From assembly GCF_024868665.1 (NCBI RefSeq), contig NC_079898.1:5590096-5654095 (forward strand): 64,000 nucleotides of DNA, written 5' to 3'. The translations under genes and the position numbers were made by a program. The notes below the pieces were generated by a model, which saw only the letters and a list, made by a program, of their open reading frames with translations, was not told the DNA's origin and did no database searches. Shown here in pieces: positions 42,901-54,318 of this stretch (position 1 is the first letter of the stretch; each line of letters opens with the position of its first letter). Source of the stretch: Triplophysa rosa. Its lineage: Eukaryota; Chordata; Actinopteri; Cypriniformes; Nemacheilidae.

Positions 42901-42933
42901 AAAGGACACACAGAAGGACAAATTAGGGCCATA

Positions 42934-43360
42934 TACACGGACCAAAATTATAAACGCAACACTTTTGTTTTTGCCCCCATTTTTCATGAGCTGAAATCAA
43001 AGATCTAAGCATTTCTATGTTCACAAAAGGCCTATTTCTCTCAACTATTGTTCACAAATCTGTCTAAATCTGTGTTAGTGAGCACTTCTCCTTTGCCAGA
43101 TAATCCATCCACATCACAGGTGTGGCATATCAAGATGCTGATTAGACAGCATGATTATTGCACAGGTGTGCCTTAGGCTGGCCACAATAAAAGGCCACTC
43201 TAAAATGTGCAGTTTTAAACGTTTTTAGAATGATTTGTGAACAATATTTGAGAGAAATAGGCCTTTTGTATACATAGAAAAAGTCTTAGATCTTTGAGTT
43301 CAGCTCATGAAAAATGGGGGCAAAAACAAAAGTGTTGCGTTTATAATTTTGGTCCGTGTA
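42934..43360. mobile_element. 427-bp TIR element, about 130-bp inverted repeats
   Basis: Perfect outer inverted repeat TACACGGACCAAAATTATAA ... TTATAATTTTGGTCCGTGTA, extending with few mismatches for about 130 bp per side (AACGCAACACTTTTGTTTTT, TTTTTCATGAGCTGAA, AGGCCTATTTCTCTCAA). The flanks offer a TA. The unique centre includes CACAGGTGTGGCATATCAAG and CCACAATAAAAGGCCACTCT. Low arm divergence suggests one of the younger insertions here. Probably a non-autonomous Tc1/mariner-like element; no ORF. Confidence 0.8.
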
Positions 43361-43881
43361 ATTAAGGCTTTTATCTGGTTTTAATTGTTCTAATTCTGTG
43401 TTTTTTTATTTTTGTCATCATAAACTGTTCTGGGCTGAATATTAATATCTTCTGGATAACCAAAGCTGTATTGGTTTCTGACAAAAGGATTCTCAAAAAT
43501 GTTACCACTCACATTGGGTCTCATTCACTATAAATACAAATAATCTATGTAAACATTAAAGACATTTGAATTTCTCAGCAAAACTTTCCACCTAATTCAC
43601 AACACGTGAATTTGTTCTTAACCTCGTCCTAATGTTAGTGAATTTGGAGTATTCTAAATGAGCGGCCCTGTGCACAAGTTTAGCGTTTGCATAAAACACG
43701 CCCAGACCATCTTCATATTAGGGCTTTCTGCATAACCTTTCATTTACTGCCTGTCACCACTTAAGTTGAAGATGCTTCACGCAACCCCATGTGACACTGT
43801 CTACAGATGCGCTCTCGCCACATCTTTGAGTAATTACAAGTGCGCAGTCATCAAAATCAGTTCATACACAAAAACCACCTT

Positions 43882-43883
<2 letters not shown>

Positions 43884-43944
<61 letters not shown>
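43884..43944 (+). repeat. (AG)n microsatellite, 61 bp
   Basis: About 30 uninterrupted AG units, ending exactly where the inner TIR element begins (AAGCCAGGTTTCC). Likely highly polymorphic in length. Confidence 0.98.
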
Positions 43945-43946
<2 letters not shown>

Positions 43947-44536
43947 CCAGGTTTCCATTACAGATTTACACGATATTTTCTATATGTCAATTAAAAAAAT
44001 ATTGAGGAATAACTGCGTTTCTATTAAATGATGAAATTAAAGTTATGCAAATAAAGTATTTTGTTTCTTCTCACGATAAGTCATTCTGGCCATACTTCTT
44101 CTTTGTACATTTTATGGCTGGTTGCAAACCAACTTTAGTGCATAGTGCCACCTACTGTGATGAAAGAGTGAAGAGAAATGTCTATATTTCCTAATAAATC
44201 TCCATACTGCACTCACGCGCTTTCCTGCATTTGGGCCATCATATAAGATATTACTTAATGTGAATTCCTTACATCCTATCTTTCTTAATGTTCTGCCAAA
44301 ACATACCACGAATGGTCATGTGACTTTTTTGTATGCCACGTGACTTGTAAATACGACAAAAAGTGTTTCCATTGCTGTTTCGCGAAAAAACCTTTATCGT
44401 ATTGCCTGATAAAACACCTCATGGGAGCGTGAAAACACACATGGGAGTTTTTGCGAAATTGACGGCTTTCCATTGGGCGTATTTTCAATGTGCCATTTTC
44501 AATTTGCGCATTTTGAAGGATAATGGAAACTCAGCC
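43945..44536 (+). mobile_element. TIR element B, copy 1
   Basis: Runs from AAGCCAGGTTTCCATTACAG to AATGGAAACTCAGCC. A second copy of about 540 bp lies in opposite orientation at 51,383-51,920; shared blocks include GTGCCACCTACTGTGATGAA, TTTGGGCCATCATA, AAACATACCACGAATGGTCA (GCGG in the other) and TACAAGTCACGTGGCATAC in reverse. No transposase. Confidence 0.75.
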
Positions 44537-44734
44537 AGAGAGATTATTAAGACCGGCCAGAGTGTAATTTTTGCGTATATTTGTGCTTACAGCTGTTCCT
44601 ATACTTAATCTTAAATTTAGAATCAATTTTAGTACAAAAGGTTTAGTGAAACATGATTTTTTCGTGAAAAGTTCGTACGCAGGTTTCACGCACAAATTTG
44701 TGCGTGCCCATGCTTAGTGAATGAGACCCATTGT

Positions 44735-47200
44735 CAAATGAGGAATTAACCCGACTCCTCAGACAAGACATTTGAGAAGGCAATCACTTTACTGCAGTTA
44801 TCCACTTTTATGTCAGCTTTTTCCCAGAATTACTCCAAGAGAAAATGTAATAACAAATCTACCCTTACTTATTAAGACCTTGTCCATTAGCTTCATGTGC
44901 ACCACTGTCTCTTAACAGCATTTATGGCATCCCCATGTAATTTATAAGCACATATGACTGTCATGTTTAACAAAAAAAATCACACCTGCCTGACTTTTCA
45001 CTTGGACTGTGCACAGCTGAATACGAATGAGGTGTCGTTTTGTGCTGTCAGACTCTGTTCATGATGCTAATATGAAGTGACAGGCGTAGTCTGAGATGGG
45101 GGGATAGATATAGGGTGGTCGTGGGCTCTGGCAGATAGATAGATAGTCTATGAAGCCATAAGGAAAAGTGCTGCTGGGCACAAAGAACGTGACCGATCAC
45201 AGTTCTCAGAAGACAAAGTGCATGATTCAGCACATCAAAGGAGCCCAAAACTCCCAAATGCTTTTAATATTTATATAGCAAATCTAAACGTATGGACTGC
45301 AAAAGCCTTTGTTCAAGTTTGAAGGCCATTAAAAGAGCAGTTATTTATGATTAAAGAGAATATAATGTATGGGGTTGGGATGGCAGATATATATTGCGTC
45401 TAACTGAATTCATAGGGGAGTCCGGGTTTGTTGACGCTTTTTATTCCAGGATAATATTTATAAGGTAGGTTTATTTTTAAAATGTACATGTACAGGCACA
45501 TGGCTAAAATCTTGACTACAAGGAGTTATTTAATTTCTGTTATTGCCCAGGAAATATACAGTTACAGAACACATTTGACAAAAAGCACAGCACACCATAG
45601 GGGTATGTCACATTGGAAACATGCAACCTGACATTTATGAAAAATACTCGTTTTGAGCATTAAGTCATTTAAAATCTACTTTTTGTTTCATAGCATAGAG
45701 TATATGTTTATTACTAGAATGATTTTGTAATTTAAGAGTTTAGAGAAGAGAAACATCACAGGTTTGACTGCAAAACTGCAGCAATAAAATAAACAGCAGC
45801 ACACATGATGGACTTGGGATTTAGAGTAAAAAAGTTACTGTGATAACTTTTCTGCTTTACAACTAGCATCTTCAATACAATACTGTGTTGGCATTGATAT
45901 AAACAGTCCCCGGTGTTCCTCCTGAATGTGACAGTAATATTTATGAATGCCCACATCAGATGTTCTGACATTTTTATGACAAAGTATTTCTTTATTTTTG
46001 TTCATTGTTGAAAGGCCCTTGTAGACCATTGTGGAAATATTGCCTGAGGTAGTGAGACGCTGGAGCCCCCAGCTGGAGAATAAACTTATTTTACCAACCT
46101 CCAGTCAACCACGCACAACTGGAGCTCACGAACCCACGGGTAGATCTTCAAAACATTTGGTCATTTGGCAAGGTGTACTGAAAGCAGATAAGTGCTTTGG
46201 ATTCAAGAGGACTGTAAGTGGATGGTACTTCAATTCTGAGCAATGAGCGCATATCAGGGTGGAAGCAACAAACAACCCTTGACATTCCAAACCACAGCAT
46301 CATAACCAGAGCTGGAGAAAGACCTCAAACAGAGAGTAGGAACATAGGAGCTGAAATCAAGACGTTGACAAACTGTGCATTTATTATTGTTATTCAATGC
46401 TAATTAAAAGTTGAGGCCATTGTAGGGATACACAGACATGCCATTGCACCTAGGACTACATGACCTTAAAGAAACAGTTTGCTTGGTGATAAAACAAGTG
46501 CAAGTGCAAGTACAAGTACAAGTTTTCAACCTTTCAAGGTTGTCTGTCAAGAGAACAGCAGTACATGCTGCCCCATGGTGATGGAAAAACTTCCGTCAAC
46601 TATACAGTTCCAAGAATGGGTGAAACACTTTCTTTAGGAGATGAAAAATTGGTTCTAATCTCCTAGTCTATCTGACATTTTCATCTGAAAATCTTGAGTG
46701 CTTAAAGACAAAAGGAAAACCTGCAAATTATTGACCATTATGAACAACTCCCACAATGAAAGCACAACAGTCTGTGAACTGTGAGAAATCCAACATTGTA
46801 TCAGTCTTATCTTATACATTTCTATAGAACCATTGTTGAAAATGTTATCACTTCTATTGGATTGACAATCCAAAAAAACCCCACTATAACAGAGGTCTGC
46901 TCAGTCTAAGTCTAAGGGTTTGTTAGTCTTAAGCTTCTTTAGCCATAGTGACACAGAGGTTAAGTAGTTACAGTATAGTTTATAAACTAATAGTAAGTCT
47001 AAACAATTTAGTCCCAAATAGTACTGAAATACTATTAAAAGTGCACATGCTGTGTATACAAGTGTATACTTACTAACTAAATCTAAACACATACTTGAAC
47101 TGTTAGGTATACATCAAGTTTATTTTATTACATAAACTTTTTGTAAGGGTAAGTATGCAAACTGTAATAAGCAGAAAAAACATGAGACAAAAGGAGTGTC
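44735..47200. other. Intergenic, about 2.5 kb with nothing recognised
   Basis: A short GATA run at about 45,133-45,148. An open frame at 46,031-46,246 ends near a GTAAGT but has no family motif. No repeats with clear termini; this is among the least repetitive stretches of the downstream half. Confidence 0.55.
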
Positions 47201-47209
47201 CCAAATCAC

Positions 47210-47450
47210 GTACCTTCCCAAACAGGGCTAAAGCCTAGTCTCAGACTTAAATATTAGAGATGCCTTGATCGAAAACAACTTGCACTGACATATCTTAAAA
47301 TCACATATCACATTGATTGTTATGTCTCATGATGCACACAGTAATGTTTTTTTTTGTAAAGTATGTTTTTTAAAACGACTTAATTATCCTAATTTAACTA
47401 AGGCCTAGTCCTTGCATAAACTAATCCTTGTCCGGGAAACCGCCCCTAAA
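47210..47450. repeat. Dispersed repeat fragment
   Basis: AACAGGGCTAAAGCCTAGTC at the left and TAATTTAACTAAGGCCTAGT with TTGTCCGGGAAACCGCCC at the right form loosely inverted ends. The right part recurs at 34,435-34,490. Class unknown. Confidence 0.45.
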
Positions 47451-47671
47451 TGGACAATGCACAAATAGATTTTTATTCACACGCATTGTGGCGTGCGATT
47501 GACGTCATTTGTGCTCGTCTGGGAAACCGACATACTTCCATTTAGTACAAAACCAGTATAGTATCCCTTTAAAGTGTGGCCTCAGTATGCAGTTCACAAG
47601 GTTTTAGACACAGGGCTAAAATTCTAACTGAATTGCCATGTCATGTTAAGCAGATCTCCAAGATAAATCCC

Positions 47672-47821
47672 ACACTGTAAAAAAATCCAACTTGCAAAAT
47701 GTTCTCCCTACAAAGATAATAAAGTAATAAAGACTTCCGTCTCTGTTTGTTGAGTTCACTCAAAAACGTGCTTGTGATAGGTTGCCTTATTATTTTAAGT
47801 CGACAATTTTTTTACAGTGCA
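47672..47821. mobile_element. Short MITE with CACTGTAAAAAAA ends
   Basis: Left CACACTGTAAAAAAATCCAA and right ATTTTTTTACAGTGCAG make a 150-bp element with inverted termini, a very common fish MITE type. Its interior has no coding potential. Confidence 0.7.
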
Positions 47822-50225
47822 GTGTTAAATCAAATGATCTAATTCTAAACGTTTTCTGCAAGTCATATTTGGACAAGGCTGTGAAATCATGAAGGTATTT
47901 CAGTAGCAAAACTTGAGAGCATGTAGATTTTAATTTGTGAACTTGTAAAGTAAGCATTTGTACCTGTACACTAATACACTCACAGCCCCAATGTGAAAAC
48001 TTGTCAAATAAAAAACTGAAGTTGAATGTTGAGATTTGCACTCGTGGACAAAACTCACAAATCTGTCTTGAAGTTGCAGAAAAGTAGTCACAAATGTGTA
48101 AACTGGCATTTACAAAATACATTGGCAGATACAAACGCATAGCACATATTTACACGTTTTCCTAGATTCAGATTTGAATTGCAACCACAAACAGGCATCT
48201 ACAACCTCTCAAACCTGTCACTGCAGTTTCAAATCTTCCCGTCTTAAGTTCAATGAAGACTGTCGAACGAGTCGTTTGATGGACGTTAAAATAAGGCAAA
48301 AAATGTATAACAAGCTTTTCATTTACTTGGCACAAGATAGAAGAGTCGAGCAAAATTCTCACCTGGGGAAACAAACTGAATTTGTCTTGTTGAGGGACTT
48401 AACAAAGAAGGATTTGAGTTTGCAGAGAAGGATATTATCTTAGTAACTTTACAAAGTGTAGGCTGGAGTTGAACGCAGGGAAAACAAATCAACTGATCTC
48501 AAATACATCCAATCACTCATGCACTCAATATCTAAATAACACATAAAGACAATCATTACTGTCAAATTTCCTAAACCCAGGTTTCCTCTAGCAATAAAAC
48601 AACACACGGAACAGAAACATTTTGTTCTTTGCATTGAGTGAACACAGAGTGAATCTTGATTTGTTTTTAGCAATTTGCGCATATAAAGGTATCTGTTGCT
48701 TTGTCCAAATTAAATTTACAGGCTTAGTGTGGTTTTACAAGCAGAGCTTTTTTCCTTATTAACTCGTCATTCCTCTTCCTTAAGCAGCAGTATGCTTAAA
48801 ACGTGAATTTTCAATAAAGAAGTTACATTTCATGAAGTATTAATACGTGACAAACTACTATAGATCCCTCTGTCATCCATTTGAAGACTGAGGTTTGTTT
48901 TGTACAGTGGCACATTTAGTTGGCATCTGTGTTTGTGTGCTTATGTTGGCGCTGGGCTAAAATTGAAGCTGCAGCTTGGAGTGACTTAATGCTTCAAACG
49001 GCAGCTTTAAATGACATTAAGTGGACATTTAATTTCATGGCTCCATTTTCCACACAATGGGTTTGAGTACTGGAGACTCCAGTCATGAGAGATAGCTGGA
49101 GGGAATGATGACTGATGGCAGATATTAATAGCGCTATATAACTCACATTTCTGATGTGATTTCTCCACAGTAGCCCTCAATTACTTCACAATCATGGCCT
49201 GCACACAATATTTAGAGTGTCATGTAACATTATAGCCCTGTCCATCCTAATGTGTAGACCCGCTCTGGATTTTGTTATTTCGTAGATTCCACACAACTGT
49301 ATATTTCATCTGTGAGGTCCTCCTGCAGTTTTTCAGCGCTTCTCCAAAATGCATCTTGTTAGCTCTTTCCCTGGGAATATTTTAAAATTCTCATTTCAGG
49401 GTTAAGTTTTATTTGTTTTCCATACACTCTAATCTTTCAAAATAGAAAGTGTTTACTGAGTGGGTCCTATTAAAACAGTATAAATATACTTCCCATGAAG
49501 AAAGATATTACTGATACTTTGAATAGAACAGAAATACTAGTGCTAGAATATACATTTATGAAACTTTGTTAAACTTCATTAATGTACATTGTACTGAGAA
49601 AAACGGCAATAATACCATGTATCATTATACCATGTGTTGCGTGTCTCATTGTTCATAATTCTATCTCTTTACTTCAGTACAATTTAAGGTGATTTTACGT
49701 TAAAAAAATCCCTCAAACTCAAACATTTTAAAGCTGTGAAATCAATGAAATAAACTGTTTAAATAAAATGTATTTGAATTCACCAAAAATATTGTGTATA
49801 TAAAAATATAATTTGTTAATTAAATACTTATTTTTTCAATTAATAAGCTTAAATAATATATGTACATTTTAGAGATATTAACTGTTGGATACCACTGATT
49901 CCACTGAAAAAATCAGTTCAATGATTGAAAAAGCACTTTACTAAGCCAAATTATTTAGTTTGCTTTGTAACAAGGCAAAATATTAAAACGTGCTGTACAA
50001 ATACAATTAAAAGTATTTGTATGAATCGTATATTACTTTTTAATTTATTAGATGTGAGAACTGTGGTATACAAATGCATGCCATAGAATACAAAAAGTAA
50101 AAATGTTGCCACCCTGGCACATACCTGGACTGCAGGTAACTTCTGGTCTGTATTCGTTTATCGGTCTGGCTAGTGTCTAATAATATAACTATTGATATTT
50201 CATTTATTTTATTATACATTTATTT
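47822..50225. other. Intergenic, about 2.4 kb with nothing recognised
   Basis: AT-rich DNA with scattered short frames and no repeat termini or gene motif. Confidence 0.55.
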
Positions 50226-50229
50226 TCTT

Positions 50230-51340
50230 ATTTTATTGTGTAATAAATTATTATAATTGTTAATAATTGTATTAAATAAACGATTTTTTGAATTTTGTTG
50301 CATGTTAATTTTATTAAACAATTTGTTGAATGTGTCATTGACATCTAGCGGTTGAGCTTGGTATCACAGTCCAAATTCAAAATATTGGAGAGACAAGTTT
50401 AGCAAAGTAACCGTTCTTCTTGTTTTTTTTGCTTGTTACCAGAAATAATCTCCTGGCTCTCTATTATATCAGGTATCGCTGTCACGACCGGGGGTGTGAC
50501 AGAGAGGGAAGAACCCAAGCGCAGGCATTAGGGATATGAAACACAAGACTTTATTACAAGGAAAAATAAAAAAAAACACCCACGATGATATGGTAAAACA
50601 TGGACTAAACTGAAAATAAATACTTCACACAAGGGGGATAAACACGGGTACAAAATAACAATATGATGATAGTAAAAAGGAACCAAAACTAACAAACAAA
50701 TGCGATGCAACGTCGAGTATAAAAAAATAACAAAAATGGACAAGGCAGGGTAATCACACAGGCGGGGTAAGGAAGTCCAACACGAAGGGTAATCCAATAG
50801 GGTAGGGTAAAAATAAGGCAACGTATTTCCAAATGACAAGACGGGGAACAAGGCAAGAAACACGACTAAACAAGGCAGTATCAATTAAGACCGGGGTATT
50901 ATTAAGACTCACAAGCAGAAGCACGACGAACAAGGTAGTACGAACGAGCACGGAACAATAGACACGAGGGCATTTTAAAGGGGAACTAACAAGAGAAGAT
51001 AACAATGGGCAGGTGTGGGTAATGAGACACAGGCGGAAAGCTAAACGAGGGAACGAGAAGGGGCAGGGCCTGGGGAGACCGGAGAGAGAGCATATTATGT
51101 CAAGACAACAATAATATGTCTCTCCCCACACAAAACATGAGGCTCTGTCATGATTCTGCCACTAGGTCAAGAAAAGCAAGACAAGGTGGGACAGAACCAT
51201 GACATGTTATTTTCGAAAGTGTACCGGAAGTTAAGGGCAGTCCACGAATGCATGTATGCGCAGTAACGTTTATGTTGTTGCTTTGAAACCGCCTATATGA
51301 AAAATGTTTGTTTTTTACAATAAACATTTGACTGCATCTA
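50230..51340 (+). repeat. Dispersed repeat (inverse of 5,600-6,060), interrupted
   Basis: Left part 50,230-50,479 and right part 51,205-51,340 together match, in reverse, the repeat at 5,600-6,060. Between them is the LTR-like insertion described next. Confidence 0.6.
50480..51204 (-). mobile_element. LTR-like element (solo LTR?), 725 bp
   Basis: On the minus strand it begins TGTCATGGTTCTGTCCCACC and ends CCCGGTCGTGACA, i.e. TG...CA with TGTCA/TGACA ends. It has a polyadenylation signal (TTGTAATAAAGTCTTGTG) followed by GCTTGGGTTCTTCCCTCTCT, the R-U5 arrangement of an LTR. Long C/T-rich open frames on this strand (50,528-51,131) are low-complexity side effects. No gag/pol sequence is nearby and no exact target duplication is visible. 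Confidence 0.55.
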
Positions 51341-51382
51341 ACATACACATACAGTAGGCACCATTATGCAATAGGTCTCATA

Positions 51383-51920
51383 AGCTGCGTTTCCATTACC
51401 CTTCAAAATGCGCAAATTGAAATAGCTCATTGAAAATACGCTGTTTTTTCAGGCAATACGATATTTCGCAAAACTGCAATGGAAACATTTTTTGTCGTAT
51501 TTACAAGTCACGTGGCATACAAAAATGTCATATGACCATTCGCGGTATGTTTTGGCAGAACATTTGGAAAGATAGGATGAAAGTAATTCGCATTAAGTAA
51601 TGTATGATGGCCCAAATGCAGGAAAACGAGTGTGCAGTATGGAGATTTATTAAGAACAGTGAGGTAATATGAAAATATAAGGAAATATAGACATTTCACT
51701 CTTTCATCACAGTAGGTGGCACTATGCACTAAAGTTGGTTTGCAACCTGCCATAAAATGTACCATGAAGAAGTATGGCCAGAAGAATGACTTATCGCGAG
51801 AAGAAACAAAATACACTTTAAATCGCATAACATCGTTTAATGGAAACACAGTCATTCCGCAATGTTTTTTTAATTGACATATAGAAAATATAGTGTAAAT
51901 CTGCAATGGAAACCTGGCTT
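51383..51920 (-). mobile_element. TIR element B, copy 2 (inverted)
   Basis: Runs from AGCTGCGTTTCCATTACCCT to GCAATGGAAACCTGGCTT and matches 43,945-44,536 in the opposite orientation over its whole length. The two copies, about 7 kb apart in inverted orientation, could pair or recombine. Non-coding. Confidence 0.75.
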
Positions 51921-53210
51921 TATACTGTACCAGGTCACATCTCTAACCATTCTGTTTCTGTACCTACTCTCCTGCTTGTTTAGAAGTTTACTTCATAAAG
52001 AAAAGAAAATCATTTGATAGCTCGCAACAATTTCTTCAAGTGAAGTAAGCATCTTCTCATCTGCATAAGCACACAAGAATCGAATCACACAAATCAGACC
52101 TACATTGGAATAAAGGCACACACAACAACAACTCATATTTGTTTGCTTTGTGCAGAAAGTTTTCTAGTGACCAAAATTGAAAACAGCTACCATGTTACAC
52201 TGTCCCCTACACAAAGACAGAACGATAAACACATCCTGATAGATGATTAGACTTCCCGCGTGTGTACTTACAGATCTGTAATACAGATTATGTTTCTTTA
52301 GTCAGACGATGGAGGAGATGAGACATTCATCAATGTCGCTCTTTATCACGCTCAGTCTCAGTGATGTTGTGTTGGCTACATTCTAAGGGGAAGAACTACA
52401 ATCACTTGACATCTTTATTGAAATCTGTCCACCTACTTGAGAACAACCTGCTCGTGAATCAGCAAACTACATCTGCTCTTTATCTTATTCTTATTGTTTG
52501 ATTTCTTCTTTATTTCTCTTACATGAAAATTCTTTCATTATTTACTCACTCGTCCCAAACCTGTATGACTTTTTAAAAGAACACACACTTTTGATATTTG
52601 GATACTTTTTCATTTCAAGATAATCATTTAACTTAATAATGACATGTGTACTGGAATTCACTTTAAGTCGCTTTGGATAAAAGCATCAACAAAATGTGTA
52701 TGTTTAAGTAATTCATATTTTGAAGTATGTGTTTAGGAACAGCATCTGTTTGGCATCGGCAGGCTGATCCAGCAGCAGCTTTCTAGAGATTGGTGTTTAT
52801 ATAGAGTTGGATGCGAGTATGAGATTGTGGAGATGTTTCAGAACTTGTGTTTGGTGCTTTTGACTTTTGCCTGTTTATTGACTTTGATTTGGAATGCCCT
52901 CACAACTTGTTCGCTTTGTAAACAATTGTCCCTTCGCAAGCAGTTTGATTGACAGGCGATCTGACAAATCATTACGCCGATTATGTGCCCCCATGTCTGA
53001 CTGCCAATTTGTCTGACAAACAAACCAGTCCCGACAAGCTGGCGTAGTAGAGCTTTGGTGATTAATATGAAAAAATAGCTTTTTGATGATTGTAGTAGCA
53101 AACTGAGAGATGTATACCCAGCTTTAATGGACGTTCACACTATAACGATAAACGATGACTAAGTTGTAACTTTTAAAAATCATTCTAAATGAAGAAGAAT
53201 AGCGGAGTTC
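51921..53210. other. Intergenic with repeat fragments
   Basis: 52,515-52,600 is a family A MITE fragment (TTTACTCACTCGTCCCAAAC). 52,655-52,695 (CTTTAAGTCGCTTTGGATAA) is an L2-type LINE tail. Otherwise nothing is recognised. Confidence 0.5.
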
Positions 53211-53215
53211 ACATC

Positions 53216-54318
53216 ACATTTACATTACATTTTACATTTATTCATTTGGCAGACGCTTTTATCCAAAGTGACTTACAAGTAGGAGAGCATGTCGGAGCCA
53301 GGTGGTCGAGTGGTTCGTGCTCCGACATATGGCACCGGTGCGTCCTGGGCGACCCGAGTTTGAATCCCGGCTCGTGGTCCTTTCCCGATCCTACCCCCTC
53401 TCTCTCATCCACTTCGCTTCCTGTCCTCTCTGAAAAGAGTCACTCTCTCTGTCAAATAAAGGCAAAAAAAATAAAAAACGCCAAGAAACAAGTAGGAGAG
53501 CATATAAACATTTTGTCAACACGCTAAACAGAACCGTTAGTTTACAACGCCATGCTACTAGGAGCATTAAAGCTGGAGTAAGCAAAGGAGAGAATGAACA
53601 ACAGGAGTTTTTTAGACAGTTATTGGTTAGTCAAATAAATGCAGAACAGGTATGTTTTGGGCTGTTTTTTGAAACTTGTGAAGGATGCTGCAGTTCGGGT
53701 GGAGGCTGGCAGTTCATTCCACCACAGGGGAACCGAATGAGTAAAGGTTTTTGCAAGCAGTTTGGTGCCTCACTGTGATGGAACAACCAGGCGTTGCTCA
53801 TTTTCAGACCGAAGATGACGGGAGGGGATGTAGACCCGGAGCAATGAGTTAAGGTAAAGGGGCGAATTTTCCGTTATCGTTCTGAAGGCCAGTGTCAGAG
53901 ATTTAAACTTGATGCGGGCGGCAACTGGCAGCCAGTGAAGTGAAGTGAAATCAGGAGGGGTGTACATGGGTTCTTTTAGGCTGATTGAAAACTAGACGTG
54001 CAGCTGCATTCTGGATCATTTGCAAGGGCTTGACTGCATTGGTTGGAAGGCCGGCCAGTAGAGAATTGCAGTAGTCCAGTCTTGATATGGACAGAGCTTG
54101 GACAAGCAGCTGAGAGGCATGCTCCGACAGGAACGGCCTGATTTTCCTGATGTTGTAGAGCACATACCTGCAGGTTCGAGAGGTTGCTGCGATGTGGGAG
54201 GTGAATTTCAGCTGGTCGTCGAACATCACCCCCAGGTTCCTCGCAGACTTAGTGGATGTGTTATAGTTGAGGATCCGAGCTCAATGGTAAGGTAGTGTTC
54301 AATTGATAGGTGGGCCGG
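53216..54318 (-). pseudogene. L2-clade LINE 3' fragment (minus strand)
   Basis: Read on the minus strand: MFDDQLKFTSHIAATSRTC, SRLDYCNSLLAGLP, MIQNAAARLVFNQPKRTHV, then LHWLPVAARIKFKSLTLAF and SLLRVYIPSRHLRSENEQRL. This is the thumb/C-terminal region downstream of the L2 reverse-transcriptase core. The 3' tail, reversed, is the GTAAGT-rich GTCACTTTGGATAAAAGCGT motif and AATGTAAATGT repeats at 53,216-53,280. 5'-truncated and frameshifted (break near 53,950-53,967). A SINE is inserted near its 3' end. Confidence 0.88.
53291..53487 (+). mobile_element. tRNA-derived SINE with 16-bp target duplication
   Basis: A 197-bp insertion flanked by perfect direct repeats ACAAGTAGGAGAGCAT at 53,275-53,290 and 53,488-53,503. 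The head has pol III promoter boxes: A-box TGGTCGAGTGG (about 53,302) and B-box GAGTTTGAATCCCGG (about 53,356), about 55 bases apart, as in tRNA genes of the Leu/Ser type. The tail ends in an A-rich AAAAAAAATAAAAAA. It is short enough to lack a long body. The intact duplication suggests relatively recent LINE-mediated insertion. Confidence 0.88.

Larger units (their letters stand above)
43511..44734. mobile_element. TIR element (TTGGGTCTCATTCACTA) with nested insertion
   Basis: Left ACATTGGGTCTCATTCACTA and right TAGTGAATGAGACCCATTGT are inverted termini. Inside lie the (GA)n tract and a complete inner element at 43,945-44,536. The right inner part (AAAGTTCGTACGCAGGTTTC, GCACAAATTTGTGCGTGCCC) belongs to the outer element. 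Confidence 0.65.

Noticed and set aside
46031..46246. A 71-codon frame followed by a GTAAGT
   Set aside because: The peptide shows no family features and there is no upstream acceptor with a good pyrimidine tract.
50528..51131. Minus-strand frames of 118 and 125 codons, apparently hydrophobic
   Set aside because: They come from pyrimidine-rich LTR-like sequence; the hydrophobicity is a composition effect.
53300..53375. A genuine tRNA gene
   Set aside because: A and B boxes are present, but the segment lacks a proper acceptor-stem pairing and is embedded in a SINE with target duplications.
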